Of a DNA stretch of 64,000 nucleotides, positions 1 to 11,823 are shown one piece after another (position 1 is the stretch's first letter; each line of letters starts with the position of its first letter). Source of the stretch: Castor canadensis (Eukaryota > Chordata > Mammalia > Rodentia > Castoridae). The translations under genes were made by a program, and so were the position numbers. Under the pieces are notes generated by a model. It was not told where the DNA came from and made no database searches. It saw only the letters and a program-made list of their open reading frames with translations. The DNA lies in NCBI RefSeq assembly GCF_047511655.1, contig NC_133397.1:17075501-17139500 (forward strand), given 5' to 3'.

Positions 1-1258
1 CCCTGAATGGTTAGATCTTAGGGACAGACAATCTTTTCTTCTAACAAGCAACAGAATTTATCTAGCAACTGGTTAGATAATATTGAATTGACTATTTGAA
101 GAAAATGTATTTAGGAGTTAGGTGCACACTATACTGCTTGGAATGTAAATTCTGTCTTCAACCTTTGTGTCACTAAGGCTTGAAACACCCCAGTATTATT
201 TCTTTAATGAACAATCAGAATTTGCCAACATGGAAAATACATCATAAAAACTTTTCTATGACAAAGACCCAGTGTAATCTGGAGGTCAATTTGAAAGAAA
301 AGACATTTTTTGAGGTTATGACTGTTTCTTACCAAAAGAAATGGCAGTGTTATTTTTTCTCAATCTAAATGATACTAATTTTTTCTGTAGGCAGATTACT
401 AACTATGTGAGAAAAATAAAGCACCACAAATAACTTTGTTATGTCCTGTGATGGTTTCCATAATTACTGGTGCATGATCCAAAAGTTTTACAGAAAGCTT
501 GTGTAAAGAACCAAAAATGCATATTAATATATTATATTTATATCATTGAGAAAACAAATTTTTCTTAGTCACCTGATCCAATTTTTCCAAGTATCTGCCA
601 TAAAAACTAATTTGGGGGTAGGGAAAGCATTTAATTACAATAGATGGCATTAAAGTACTACACCACCACATGACACTAATCACATTTTCAGTCTTATATA
701 ATTAGTTACTTCTTAAGTTTGTAGTAGACACTAAATTCTAGACAGGAAGTCCAAAGGGAACATGGACTCTATCTTAGCTACTAAATATTCAATATATAAC
801 AGATTTTTAATTTGAATTGTTTTATAAAACGTGAATTCAGATCACGAAATCAATTCATATCTGGACAGACTTTTAATAAATGCTTCATTAATACACAACG
901 CTCACTTTAATAGAAAAACAATAAAAAAGGGTCTTCCTCAAGTTTTTTGTAATGCTGAAAGGTATTTACCAACAAAATTACTAGTAAGTACAACTTCCCA
1001 CTGACACTACTTCTCCAAATTGTTCCTTTGTACATGGAGGCTGCAGCTACCTTTTAAATCAATTACAAAAACAAAAAACCGTAAAACTGTAAGTGGTTCA
1101 CAAAAATGTGAGTAAATGGAGATGACTTAAGATACTTATGACATATTCTTAGACATAAACCATGACCTGTTTTTAATAAATATAATCATTAAGCATTGGT
1201 GGTATACACTACTGAACACCTAAAGAAAACTTTTTTCTCTTCAGCACATTATGGTGTC

Positions 1259-1278
1259 TTTTTTTTTTTTTTTTTTTG
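1259..1278. repeat. Poly-T tract
   Basis: An uninterrupted run of about 19 T, interrupted downstream by gcaaatttgcc. No SINE body is attached that I can recognise. Confidence 0.8.
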
Positions 1279-1488
1279 CAAATTTGCCAACAAATTGATT
1301 TATGTAATAATGCCTTTTCTGATCCATATGACAAAGGGTAAACCTAAATCCAGTTTGGGCAGATCATCAAAGACTTTATCTTCAAAGTCTCTATTAATCA
1401 CTATTGACATCTAGTAATCTGTTATTTTTCTGGGAGCATAAACTGAATCATGCATTTCTCTAGGTTATTGGACAACTCACTTAGTGCC

Positions 1489-1600
1489 ACAGATTGGATC
1501 TTGAATATTCCTCAAAGGTCTGTGTTGAAGGCATGGTCCCCACCCCATGTGCACTGGTAAGTGGCTGAACCTCTACAAGTCCTTCACATTAGAAGGCATT
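1489..1600 (+). mobile_element. MaLR-type LTR fragment
   Basis: The stretch 'gattggatcttgaat' followed by a 'aaggcatggtcccca' box is typical of the 5' part of mammalian MaLR (MST/MLT1-like) LTRs. Only about 110 bp survive, and subfamily cannot be assigned by eye. Confidence 0.5.
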
Positions 1601-2351
1601 CATTCTATTTTCTCAATTTGAGAAACAAAATACTGCTTAGTGAAATCACTTTGAGGAAAAAAAAATACTGCATAGAGAAGATCTATACACTAAGACAATG
1701 TCAGTGCTAGTTTCTGATGCTTTACATATCACCTAAGAAAAGCAGGTCAAATTTACACGGAAATCAAGATGACCTGCTTTAGAAATTGTTAAAACAAAAA
1801 GTAGTTCTAATAATGTCAAAGGTACATGTGAAATGTCAAAAATAAAGTATCAAACACTGCCCCAAAAGCAGTATTTCTAAATAGATGTTATTTTCTGTGA
1901 TTTAGAATGTGTCATCATCCTAAACACTGAACAAGACATATGCCTCATAATAATTACTGTAATAAAAAATAGTACCATCACCTACGAAAAATCATGCCTA
2001 AAAAAACCCCCCCAAAACCTAAACTTAAGTCTACCTAGAAATCTGAGATTTAGAACAAGTTGACAAATACATTAAGTAACTGTCAAATTGAGAATATGAA
2101 AAAGAAAAAAATCACTTGATTTCACTAATGTATTTACAACCTGAAAATATGTAAACCTCAGGTATAAAGGTCAAATAAGCTGTGTGAACCTTGTATGAAT
2201 CTTGATTCTCACAAATCAAGTACAAAAAAACTTCTTTGAGAAAATTAGGGAAATAAAAATGTAGAATGGAAATTAGCAAGGCATTTTTCCTAAGTCCTCA
2301 CTAGTAAGAGAATTTATATTCTTAAATATTACTTCAAAAAGTAAAATATGG

Positions 2352-2575
2352 AACCAGGTACCAGTGGCTCTTACCTCTAAGAGCTACTCCTTAGCTACTC
2401 AGGAGGTAGAGATCAGGAGGATCATAGTTCAAGTCAGTCGGGGCAAAACAGTATGCAAGACCCTGTATCAAAAATATCCCATCCTAGCAAAACTGGCAGA
2501 GTAGCTCAAATGGTAAAGTGCTTAGCAAACATGAGGCCCTGAGTTCAAACTCCAGTACCACCAAAAAAATAAATA
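2352..2575 (+). mobile_element. Composite SINE (7SL-like plus tRNA-like), beaver-type
   Basis: A left half with 'ccagtggctc', 'tagctactcaggagg' and 'gatcaggaggatca' is followed by a tRNA-like right half with 'agtagctcaaatggtaaag' and 'gagttcaaactccagtacc', then an A-rich tail. The same two-part structure recurs many times here on both strands, which identifies it as a lineage SINE family. Confidence 0.85.
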
Positions 2576-2669
2576 TGGATGCAAACAAGATTTCACACGA
2601 TGTTCAATATGACTCAGGAGTTAAAGCTATTTTCTCTATTTCTGTGTTTCCATAATAGTTTAATAAAAG

Positions 2670-2703
2670 TGTGTATATATATATGTATACGTATATAAAT
2701 ATA
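2670..2703. repeat. TA/TG-rich simple repeat
   Basis: Alternating tgtatatatatatgtatacgtatataaata purine-pyrimidine stretch in otherwise unremarkable intron sequence. Confidence 0.7.
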
Positions 2704-3064
2704 AATAAAACAATGTAACAGAAAGCCATCTTTTGAAATGGGAAGTATTATAAAGAACACCTGAAGAAAGTGTTTAAGCTGGATGAATCTTCAAGGGTAG
2801 GTACACAATTTGGACAAAAGTTTTTTTGTTTTTTAAACAAAACATTCATAAACTACAGCTTGAAAGGGGCAACTCATCAAGGTCAACTAGCTTGGGGTAC
2901 AAATGCTTGTGTGAAGTTAATTTCATTTATTACTTCCTCTATCATACTTTTCACTAGCATGAAATTTTAACTTACAAACTGATTTCCAAATGAGTACAAA
3001 CTCTTCTGAACTAATTTTAATCTAATTTCTGCCAAAAAGACTGACAACAGAATCTATTGTGCAC

Positions 3065-3180
3065 TAAATCTTATGCCAGAGATCACTCCAGGTATACTAT
3101 CTAATGCTCACTACAATCCAGCAAAGTGAGAATTACAATCCTACTTCATAAATAAGGAAACTGTGGCCATTTTTCTCCCT
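3065..3180 (+). mobile_element. MIR fragment
   Basis: The order of 'taatgctcactacaatcc', a short AT-rich block and 'aaataaggaaactgtggcc' matches the core of an ancient MIR (…ctcacaacaaccc…ataaggaaactgaggc). It is diverged and truncated. Confidence 0.5.
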
Positions 3181-3280
3181 TAATAGACAAAGCTACTAAA
3201 TGATAGAGGATTCAATACTATCAAGATTCCAAAAGCCTCATGCTTTTCCAGTAACAAAACAAACCATCACTCAAATGATG

Positions 3281-3740
3281 TTACTGTCATGAAGTTTCCC
3301 CCCCAAAAGCTCATGTATTAAAGGCTTGGTCCCCAGTGCAATCAGTATTCTGAGGCAGGATTTTGGAAGAAACGCTATGGACAGATTAATTCATTGGTGG
3401 TGTCATAATATGATAGCATTATCAGGAGATGATGGAAATGCTAGGAGGTGGAGGGCCTGTTTGGAGGAGCAGGTTACTGGAAGTGTTCTCTGGAAAGACT
3501 TATCTTGTTCTTTGCCCCTTCCCTCTCGACTCTGCTTGCTTCCTATCTGCCGTTAAGGTTAACAGGTCTGTTTCATCATGCCCTTCAGCCATAATGTACT
3601 GTCTCACCATAGGCCCAGAAACATGAAACCAGCCTATCATGGACTGAAATCTTTGACACCATGAGTCAAAATAAAATTTTCCACCTTCAGACTGCTTCTT
3701 TCAGGAATTTGCCTGGCAATGGAAAGCTAAGGAACACAGG
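3281..3740 (+). mobile_element. MaLR-type LTR, near full length
   Basis: It begins with 'aaaagctcatgtattaaaggcttggtcccca'-like sequence and ends with 'ccatgagtcaaaataaaat', a polyadenylation signal, and 'aaagctaaggaacacag', the usual order of a MaLR LTR in sense orientation. An internal 148-residue-class open frame (3,661-4,104) is an accident of this repeat and not a gene. Confidence 0.65.
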
Positions 3741-3930
3741 TAATAATTATTCAACTCTCTTAAAAATCTTTCTCCTTATCTTCCCAATAGCTTACACTAT
3801 TAAAGCCACCTGGCAGCACTCATCTCTTCATTCCACAAATCCCTCAAAGTTTGGTTCAAATGCTGCCTCCTCCATAAAAACTATCACAATCAATCTTTCT
3901 CTTAATTCCCATAGCATTTTATTGGTTTTT
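3741..3930 (+). mobile_element. L2-like relic
   Basis: A run of short boxes (ttcaaatgctgcctcctcc, then ccatagcatttta) resembles the 3' third of LINE-2 in sense orientation. The similarity is weak and no end is clear. Confidence 0.3.
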
Positions 3931-3949
3931 AAAAAATTAACAAGTCAGG

Positions 3950-4040
3950 GAGGGGCTGACAAAATGCCTCAAGTAGTAGCATGCCTGCCTAGCAAGTTCA
4001 AGTTCATAAGGGTTGCCTTAGTATTTAAAAAAAAAAAAAA
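3950..4040 (+). mobile_element. tRNA-like half of composite SINE, degraded
   Basis: 'gggctgacaaaatgcctcaagtagtag' and 'tgcctagcaagttcaagttc' match the tRNA-like half of the local SINE family, followed by an A14 tail. Confidence 0.6.
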
Positions 4041-5414
4041 GCGAGAAAGAACAAAATATACAGCTTATTCATCAGACTTTAAAACTTCTTTAAGTCAGAA
4101 TTAGATTAAAAAAAAAACTAACACAATTTCATCAAGGGCTCAGGTTACAGCAGTGTTCATGAAATGTTAATCATAACGGAGGAGAACAAAAGGAAGGCTA
4201 CTAAGAGCATTGTTACAGGGAAGGAGAGAAAAATGATAAAATAAAAATATCCCAGGGTATTAACTAAACAGGCAAACTGAAAACCAATCTATGTTTCTAT
4301 CGTCCTAGTTTAATAAAAATAGGACACGAGTACCTGCATACATGGAAAAATGAGTGATACAATTCTATTTAGATTTTATAGTTTGTTTTACTCTTAGAAT
4401 ACTTATGGTATACCACTTGTATTTTCTGAAAACATTTTAAAAAGCATTAAGCACACTTACATAGTTATATTACCTTGGAAATTAATGGCCTCATATAATA
4501 GTTAATAATATGCTACAGCTAAGCACTAAAAATACATGATTTCTGTGGCCTATCCCAAAGAAATGTTTTTACTACAAATGTGTGAGCAAGACAAGATTTT
4601 TTTCTGAGACAAATACATCCATACACTTGACTATGTATCATGTCTTGTAACAAAAACATCTCTTCAATAAACTAAAACATCACTTACAAGAAAAATATCT
4701 TCACTTTAGTGTTATTTATAAGCTTCCAACAGTTTTAGAGGCAATATAAAAGAGTTTACATGTACATTCAATACCTAATAAATATTACTACTCATACCTT
4801 CATGACACTGGGTATTAAAAAAACAAAACCCAGTGTATAGATCTAAATGCTCTTTCATCACCTAATTTAAAGAACTAGTATATTTAGGTTAATTCACCCC
4901 TCCTGTTTTGTTAAATTCCTCAAAAGAAAAAAAAAATGGAACCAAACAAACCATATACTTAAACTTAATATACTTGGTAATATGCAATGATAAATGTGTT
5001 ATATTTTTGGCTTCCAAAATATTTTAGTATTGTTCATGCTTTCTAATACATTCTTTGATAGGTCAGAGAAGGAAGAGGTGCACTGGTTAAAAAAAAGATT
5101 GTCATTAATTCCTACCACCCAAGAGTCACTGATCTGAATTCAAAAAATACCAACTGGTGTCAAAATACTACTCTTTCAATGCTTTGTTTCACTCCAACAT
5201 GCATGAGACAGGATTAATTACTAAAGAATGCTAACTCTTTGGTGCCAGGTTTAATCATCTGTAGTAAAAAAAAAACACCACGGTAAGATCTGAGATAGAT
5301 ACCTTTCTTAATTCAGAGTTAGGACCTGTTAATTGATTCCCAGAAGACTAAATGCAGACATTCTGGAAACTCTTCATGTGCCCCTCAGGGATAGGAGCAC
5401 CCCAATTTTCAGGT

Positions 5415-5575
5415 CACTGGTTCCACATCTTCATAGAGCATAAGAATCTAGATAGGAGGCTTTAAAAAACTACAAATGCTCAGATTCCACCTACCCAAGG
5501 CAGGTTTGAATTAGTCTGGATGGGGAGACAGGCATAAATTTTTATTAGCATTTTTAAAAACTCTCCCGGCGATGC
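5415..5575 (+). mobile_element. MER5A-type hAT-Charlie DNA transposon
   Basis: 'ataagaatctagataggaggctttaaaaaactac' corresponds to the 'cagaatcacctggagggcttgttaaa' start of MER5A, and the following 'cagattccacctaccc' is also in order. The inverted terminal repeats are eroded. Confidence 0.5.
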
Positions 5576-6014
5576 TTCCTGTGTCCCTTGCACATCGCTA
5601 TATGGCTAAGAAATATATTCGCAAATAGCCTAGAGATTTTCCAACTGGTAAATTTTGTCATAATCATTATGGTATAGCAGAAAGCAAAATCTCTTAACTA
5701 GCTCAATGAACACAGGTGACATTTCCACATTTGCAGATAAGAGTAACAATGCCTCTCCTTCCCTGGGTTATTGCAGGCTAAGTGGGGTAACATATGAAAC
5801 TGAAGTAAGTGTTTCTCAAGTACTAAGCCCACTACAACGAGTGAACTTTTTTTGTTTAAAAATTTAAGATCCTTTGACACAAGCTGCTCTTCTAGGAACT
5901 TACCTCACACAAACAGCAGCACCAACAAAACAATTAGCCTATAAGGATTATATGTATAGCATACGTACTGTACTGCTATTCAGTAGTATGTAGTGAGTCA
6001 AAAACAGAAACCAA

Positions 6015-6104
6015 GGGCTGGAAGAGTAGTTCACGCATTAGAGCACCTGCCTAGCAAGTGTGAGGCCCTGAGTTCAAACCCCAGTACCACTTAAAAAAAA
6101 AAAA
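6015..6104 (+). mobile_element. tRNA-like SINE monomer
   Basis: It starts at 'gggctggaagagtagttcacg', has 'gagcacctgcctagcaagtg' and the internal box B-like 'gagttcaaaccccagtacc', and ends in A12. This is the cleanest copy of the right half of the composite SINE. Confidence 0.85.
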
Positions 6105-6710
6105 CTTGAAAAATACATACCAAAACAACGTAAAGTCCACAATTATTTAATAGGAACAAAAAGCCAATTTAAAGTTTTATATACTAATACAATAAAGCAT
6201 GTCAAATAAAAATACCAAGTTGACTTACATGTACATGGTCCCATTTTTGTTCAAGGAGAAAGGCAATAAATATGTTTGGGTGAAACATGAAAAAATAAAC
6301 ACCTAACTCAACTCTGGTAAAGGAGGAGGCACTGTGGGCTTTATCTTTGTATTTCTCTGTATCATATGTCTTATGAAAGAAAGCTAGCAAGGTAACTTTT
6401 TTAAATGTTCTGTAGAAATATAGCTTAAATGCATTATAGTTTAGTGGTTTTATCACGGAATAGAGTACAAGAGACCTTGTACTATCTTAAATTCATATTA
6501 GTATTAGTTGAGTGCCCAACAAATGAAGACTTGTCTCAAATGGCTACCCAACAATTTTCAATTGCTATACATTATCAAATTAGAATATGGCACCAAGGAA
6601 AAATAACTCAAGTAATGTAGGTTGGAATAGGGAACTAAAGAAGACATCTGAATGCATGGTCTGAGAAAACTGGAAAAAAGGCCTCATCTTTAACTTATTT
6701 ATTTACTTAT

Positions 6711-6810
6711 TTTTTGAGACAAGAGTCTCATAAGTAGTCCTGGAACTGGCCATCCTTCTGACTCAGTCTCCTCTTGCTAGGATCACAGGGGTATGCTACT
6801 AGGTCTGGCT
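6711..6810 (-). mobile_element. B1-like SINE, antisense
   Basis: 'tttttgagacaagagtctca', 'cctggaactggccatcc' and 'taggatcacaggggtatgc' are the reverse complement of a 7SL-derived B1 element. Confidence 0.75.
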
Positions 6811-6854
6811 AAAATGCACTTTAAGCAGCAAACTTTAATGCAGTTTTTTCCCCT

Positions 6855-6936
6855 CTTGGTGGTACTTATGATTGAATCCCAAGCCTTGCACATGGTAGGC
6901 AAGAACTCTTACCACTAAGCTGTACCCCAGTTTTTT
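6855..6936 (-). mobile_element. ID SINE, antisense
   Basis: 'gattgaatcccaagccttg', 'taggcaagaactcttaccac' and 'agctgtacccca' are the reverse complement of the tRNA-Ala-derived ID element. Confidence 0.8.
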
Positions 6937-7761
6937 AATACCTTTTTAAAAAGATTTTTGTTTAGAACTTTTCAAGGTGTTTCTTATTCATCAATTCACA
7001 GTTTACTCTGAAATAAGTTCCTTGTCCATTATATTTAAGATATGTTGCTCCCTAGCACCCACTAGCTCTTTTTAAGTTTTCTGAGTACACGCTCACTAGT
7101 ACTGTAAAGGCTGAAAACTCCTAGTTAACTTTAGCCCAATATCATCATCACTTTTTAAGGAAAATGTATTTCTAAGTCATTTCTAAGACACTTTAAAGAA
7201 AACTGAATGTAAGCTAAACTTTCTCATATAGGCTGGGTAAAAGTTATTTACCTTTTGTCTATAGAATCCCTACATGTGACAGTGAAAGGTTTTAAAATGT
7301 TCATTATAATTTATGATAGGGAAAATATATGCATTGAACTAATCTTTGAATTAAATAAGGAGTCTTTTAAGTGATGAATATGAATTGTGATTTTTAAAAG
7401 TATTCAAGAATAAACCCTGAACTGATGATCGTTCACTTCCTACTTCAAGTGAGAAGTCCAAAAGGAAAGTTTTTGCTGGGGGTGGGGGTGGGGGGCTGGG
7501 GAAGGAATCAAACACCTAGACAGCAATGTCTAAAAAGAGAAACCAAACTTTCAAGGATTAAGTATTAAATTATGTATTTTAAAATGGGATCTAGGGTAGA
7601 AAAAGATTCTTCAGTATTCATTTAAACAAAATTTTGGAAAACTTTCTTACAAGAAACACATGAAATGAAAATTAAATTTAGGAAAACAAAGAATAAAACT
7701 AGTGAATAAGCTCTTAAGTTTACTTACTTTTTTTTTTTTCAGTCCATGACCTTGCAAAAAG

Positions 7762-8220
7762 TTTTTTTTTTTTCTTCCATTTATTCACGTGCACACATTG
7801 TTTGGGTCATTTCTCCACCCTGCCTCCCCATCCCTCCTCCCTTTTTCCCCCTCAGTTCCAGGCAGGTCCTGCTCTGCCCTTATCACTAATTTTGCTGAAG
7901 AAATGACATAAGCATAATAAGGAAGACAAAGCATTTTTGCTAGTTGAGTTAAGGAGAGCTATACTATTGCTTTGATGTACCCATGTGTTATGACCCATGT
8001 TGACTCCACTCTAACTGATCTTTACATTGGTTCCTGATCCCTTGCTCATGATAACCTCTGTCGTTTTAAGGTTTCTGTATTAGTTCCTCTGGAGCGGGGA
8101 CATCAAACGCTTTCATGTTTTGGGTTTTCTACCTATTCCTGTATCTCCCATACGTGCTCTCCCCCCTTGTCATGTGATCCAAGTCCAGCCACATTGCCGC
8201 ATTTACCCTAGACTTACTAA
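7762..8220 (-). mobile_element. LINE-1 3' end, antisense
   Basis: After a T-run, 'ttccatttattcacgtgcacacattg' followed by 'ggtcatttctcc' is the reverse complement of the L1 3' terminus also present in sense orientation near 47,050. The rest is L1 3'UTR-like. The block is 5'-truncated. Sharing this terminus with the 47-kb copy is the direct evidence. Confidence 0.7.
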
Positions 8221-8534
8221 CTTTTGATAATCTAAGATAAAAGGAGAAAAAACTAGGCATATACTATTCTTACCCTTAAAAAAGAAATGTTATATACTTA
8301 AATCCTAACATAATCCAGGGAAAGCAATTTCATAGTATTATGTAAGGGTTCCTGGGCAAGACAGGCTTAATCTTCCTAAATTATAATTCTGGATTTCAAG
8401 ACTGTCCATATTAGATGAAGTCCTTCATTCTGGTGGGCCCCTGTCACTATACACATGACTACCAATTCTCTTCCATCAGAGTAGTTATCCATTATTAATC
8501 CTTCTGGCTGAATGCCAGTTCATCCATCCTGTAC

Positions 8535-8745
8535 CTAAATTAACTTCTTTAAATCTTTTAAGATTCAGTTTTACCTGTCATGGAAAGCTTTTCCTGACTG
8601 CTGCATTCTCTACCTACAAAACCATAGCACTTTTGCTACTCCATGGCAGTTAAGTATGCTATGCTATAATCAAGAGTTTACTCCCTTTTCCCAACACTTC
8701 ACCTAAGAACAAGAACTACACATCACCAACATTTAAGGATACTGT
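8535..8745 (+). mobile_element. L2-like relic
   Basis: 'catggaaagcttttcctgac' and 'ccatagcactttt' appear in the order expected of the LINE-2 3' region, then 'aagaacaagaactac'. Diverged, with no clear ends. Confidence 0.4.
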
Positions 8746-8935
8746 GGCAGAACACAGGCTTGCAATTCTCAAAAAGTATACAGGTTTTTGACAGTCTAAT
8801 TTGATGAGAAGATACAACTTAGAATATGCAGACTAACAAATAAAATATGTTCTTCAAAACAATACTCTATGAATTTTTTCTCAAGAATTCTGATAAAAAA
8901 TTGGCAATGTATCTTTAGCAAGAGTCTGGAGTAAC

Positions 8936-9143
8936 TGGAGCCAGTGGCTCACGCCTGTAATCCTAGTTATTTAGGAGGCCGAGATCAGGAGGATAGCAGT
9001 TTAAGACCAACCCAGGCAAATAGTTCACAAGACTCCATCTCCAAAATAACCAGAGCAAAATGGGCTGGAGGTATGGCTCAAGCAGTAGAGCACCGCTTTG
9101 CATGTGTGAAAAACTGCATTCCCTCCAAAAAAAAAAAAAAAAA
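8936..9143 (+). mobile_element. Composite SINE, full length
   Basis: Both halves are present: 'ccagtggctcacgcctgtaa' on the left, 'gggctggaggtatggctcaag' on the right, and an A17 tail. It is one of the best preserved copies in the window. The predicted 75-residue frame over it is repeat-derived. Confidence 0.9.
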
Positions 9144-11107
9144 GTCTGCAGTACTCTTATTTAGAAACTAAATGAAAACATGTAAGATTCTCCAATGGAT
9201 GAAAAGCAATCACGTTATACTTCAATCCAAAGGTAATTCAAAATATCATCAGTGGGTAAAACCTGGAGCCATTATCCCTCTCTTTTAACTTCAAAATGTT
9301 ATTGTTTATGTTGAATTGAGAGTTAGGGTTCAGGTTTTACTGTAGAAAATTTAATTTTTTTTGCATTTAATCAAATTTAAAAGTACTGATAAAATACTAT
9401 GGAGGTAAAAAAATACTATGGAGGTGTTCAGGAAGTTCCTATTCATATAATTTTTTGGTAGTTAACAAAATTATGCAATTTTTCTCTACCTACAATTTGA
9501 CTGCCTACTAAAGGCCTATACTTAGGGTTACCCTGCCTGTACAACTTATTTACCTTTAATGTCTGAATGAGTAAAACCAATTATGTCTTAGTTAAGACTA
9601 CCACCAATTCCTAATAAGTCTTTCAGAAGTAGTGCCTAAAACCAGGGGTCACTACTTTAAGATCTAGAAATTACTAAACTTGACCTATCTATTACTACAG
9701 TAGAAATCAAAGAAATCAAAGATTTATCCTTGAACCAGGTCCCCAGTGTATTTTTTGTTGTTATATGTTTTTTTTCAGGACTAAATGAGCCTTCCTTATT
9801 TACTCCCCCCACCCCCCAGCACACACATTGTGTATGTTGGCAGTTATTCCTCCTGGGCAGTGTTGACTAGATGGTTTTGTAGTGTCATTAGTCAAGTACA
9901 CCACATTCTTTCCAAGAAACAAATTTTCGGGGATTACTGAAGTTCAAACATACACTTTGCCTGAAGTAGATGATAATCTTTATTTTTTCCTCTGTCCCAT
10001 CTGCAGTCTATCAAAACATCCTGGTATGTCAACTTCTCCTTTCACATTTCATACTACTTCCCTTTTTTTGAAACTTGGTAGCTATAGTGACTGTATATAA
10101 GGTATGCGTATTTGGATTTTTCTTTTATCCTTCCACAAGAGGGATAGTAGTATAAGAAGTTAAGTAAAAATCAGTAATCCGTAACTTGAAAATGGATAGG
10201 ATTACAAGTAGCTAAATTAGCAGATGAGAACTAAAAAAACCTATCATTTTGTCAACATGTTTCAACAACCAACTATCTTAAATTCTTAGCTCTTCAGAAT
10301 ATAGAAAGGAGCCAGGCAAGAAGCAAGCAAAACTTTTCAGTAAAACGACTCAATGAAATATCATTGTGTTTACAATTTCATTAAGAATTAAAATAACTCT
10401 CTGGAAAAAAAAAACTCACCAACTAGGCAATTCTTAATTTTCATTTATACAGAAATTCAATCCTTTGAGTTATTAGAAGAAAACATTAACTGCGTCTCTA
10501 ATGCTACTTCAAATTGAGCAGGATCATCCATCTACCTGTGTAACAAATCCTAGTGTTCCATTTGCTGGAAAAAAGTTTGAAAATATCTCTACAAATTCAC
10601 TTTTCAACTACAAAAGCAATAAATTTTAAATGAACACTGGCCTGTCTACCTATATTGTCAAATATAAAAATCACTATTAACATACTAGCTTTTAAATAAA
10701 AATTTGAGGAAACTTTTCTACCATACCAAAATTCAGAACTAATTTTGAGTTAAGACCAATGCAAAGATCTTTACTACTGAAAAGCTACACTGGAAGGCAT
10801 AATTTAGGCATAGGCCAAATGGGATCTCTAATATCAGACACAGTAATTATCCTAATCCTGTTACAAGCAGCACTGGACAACTACTGTCCTCTCCTCTACA
10901 AAGAGGCAGTCTGTCTCTGGTGGTCTCATGAAAAGAAAAACAAATTAACTGCTTTCTGCAGGGGGCAGACTCCCAGAGAATGGGAGGAAGGGGCTCAGCC
11001 ATACTTCATCAGTTCCCTCTTGCAAATTCACTAAATGGAAGAATAAGCAGGAAGGACAATAGATGCAAGTCAGCTTGTTTTTATGCCTTCATAAAAACAG
11101 CAACATC

Positions 11108-11200
11108 AGGCTGGAGGCATGGCTCAAGAGGTAGAGCACTTGCCTAGCAAACACCAGGCCCTAAATCCAATCTGCAGTACAAGAAAAAAAAAAAAAAAAA
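11108..11200 (+). mobile_element. tRNA-like SINE monomer
   Basis: 'ggctggaggcatggctcaag', 'gagcacttgcctagcaaac' and an A17 tail identify the tRNA-like half of the composite family. Confidence 0.85.
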
Positions 11201-11348
11201 GAGCAAGCTAATTTACCCAGCTATAAATGCAATTTTTATCTTAATCACAAACGTCAGTAAACTAGCCTCAAACTGTGAATGTAAGTCAGACCAAGTCCTG
11301 TGAAATACCACAACTTAGATATCATATTTTAAATATCCCGTAGTGAAA

Positions 11349-11566
11349 TTTTTTTGGTGGGCTGTGGTTTGAACTCAGGACTTTGTGCTTCCAAAGTAGC
11401 ACTTCCAAAGCGGGTGCTCTACAACTTGAGCCACACCTCCAGTTCATTTTACTCTAGTTATTGTGGAGATGGGGTCTTGCAAACAATTTGCCTGGGCTGC
11501 CCTGGACTGTGATCCTGGGAATCCCAGTAGCTAGAATTACAGAAGTGGGACCACCAGCGCCCAGCA
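11349..11566 (-). mobile_element. Composite SINE, antisense, with an internal duplication
   Basis: The reverse complement carries the tRNA-like half and then the 7SL-like half. The segment 'gcttccaaagtagcacttccaaagc' repeats 'cttccaaag' directly, a small local duplication also seen in the copy near 49,400. Confidence 0.85.
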
Positions 11567-11724
11567 ACAGCCATACATTTAACATGAAAATATATTAAGA
11601 AGATGAAAATACCTTTTTCCTTATCTTAGGAAACTAGATCTTTAAATTAGGAAATATGTAAAACAGGAGACAAGGAACCAACCTTACTTTGAATTATCAC
11701 GATCCTGTGTCTATTAAAAGGAGA

Positions 11725-11803
11725 CTGGATCCGGGTGTAGCTCAGCAGCAGAGCACTTACCTCGCATGCACAAGATCCTGCATTCCCCCAGCACCGAAAA
11801 ATA
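11725..11803 (+). mobile_element. ID SINE
   Basis: 'gggtgtagctcagcagcag' and 'gagcacttacctcgcatgc' with 'ccccagcaccg' match the ID consensus in sense orientation. Confidence 0.8.
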
Positions 11804-11807
11804 AGGA

Positions 11808-11823
11808 CGATGATGATGATGAT
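11808..11823. repeat. (GAT)n microsatellite at an ID tail
   Basis: Five to six GAT units directly follow the ID A-rich tail, a common site of microsatellite birth. Confidence 0.8.
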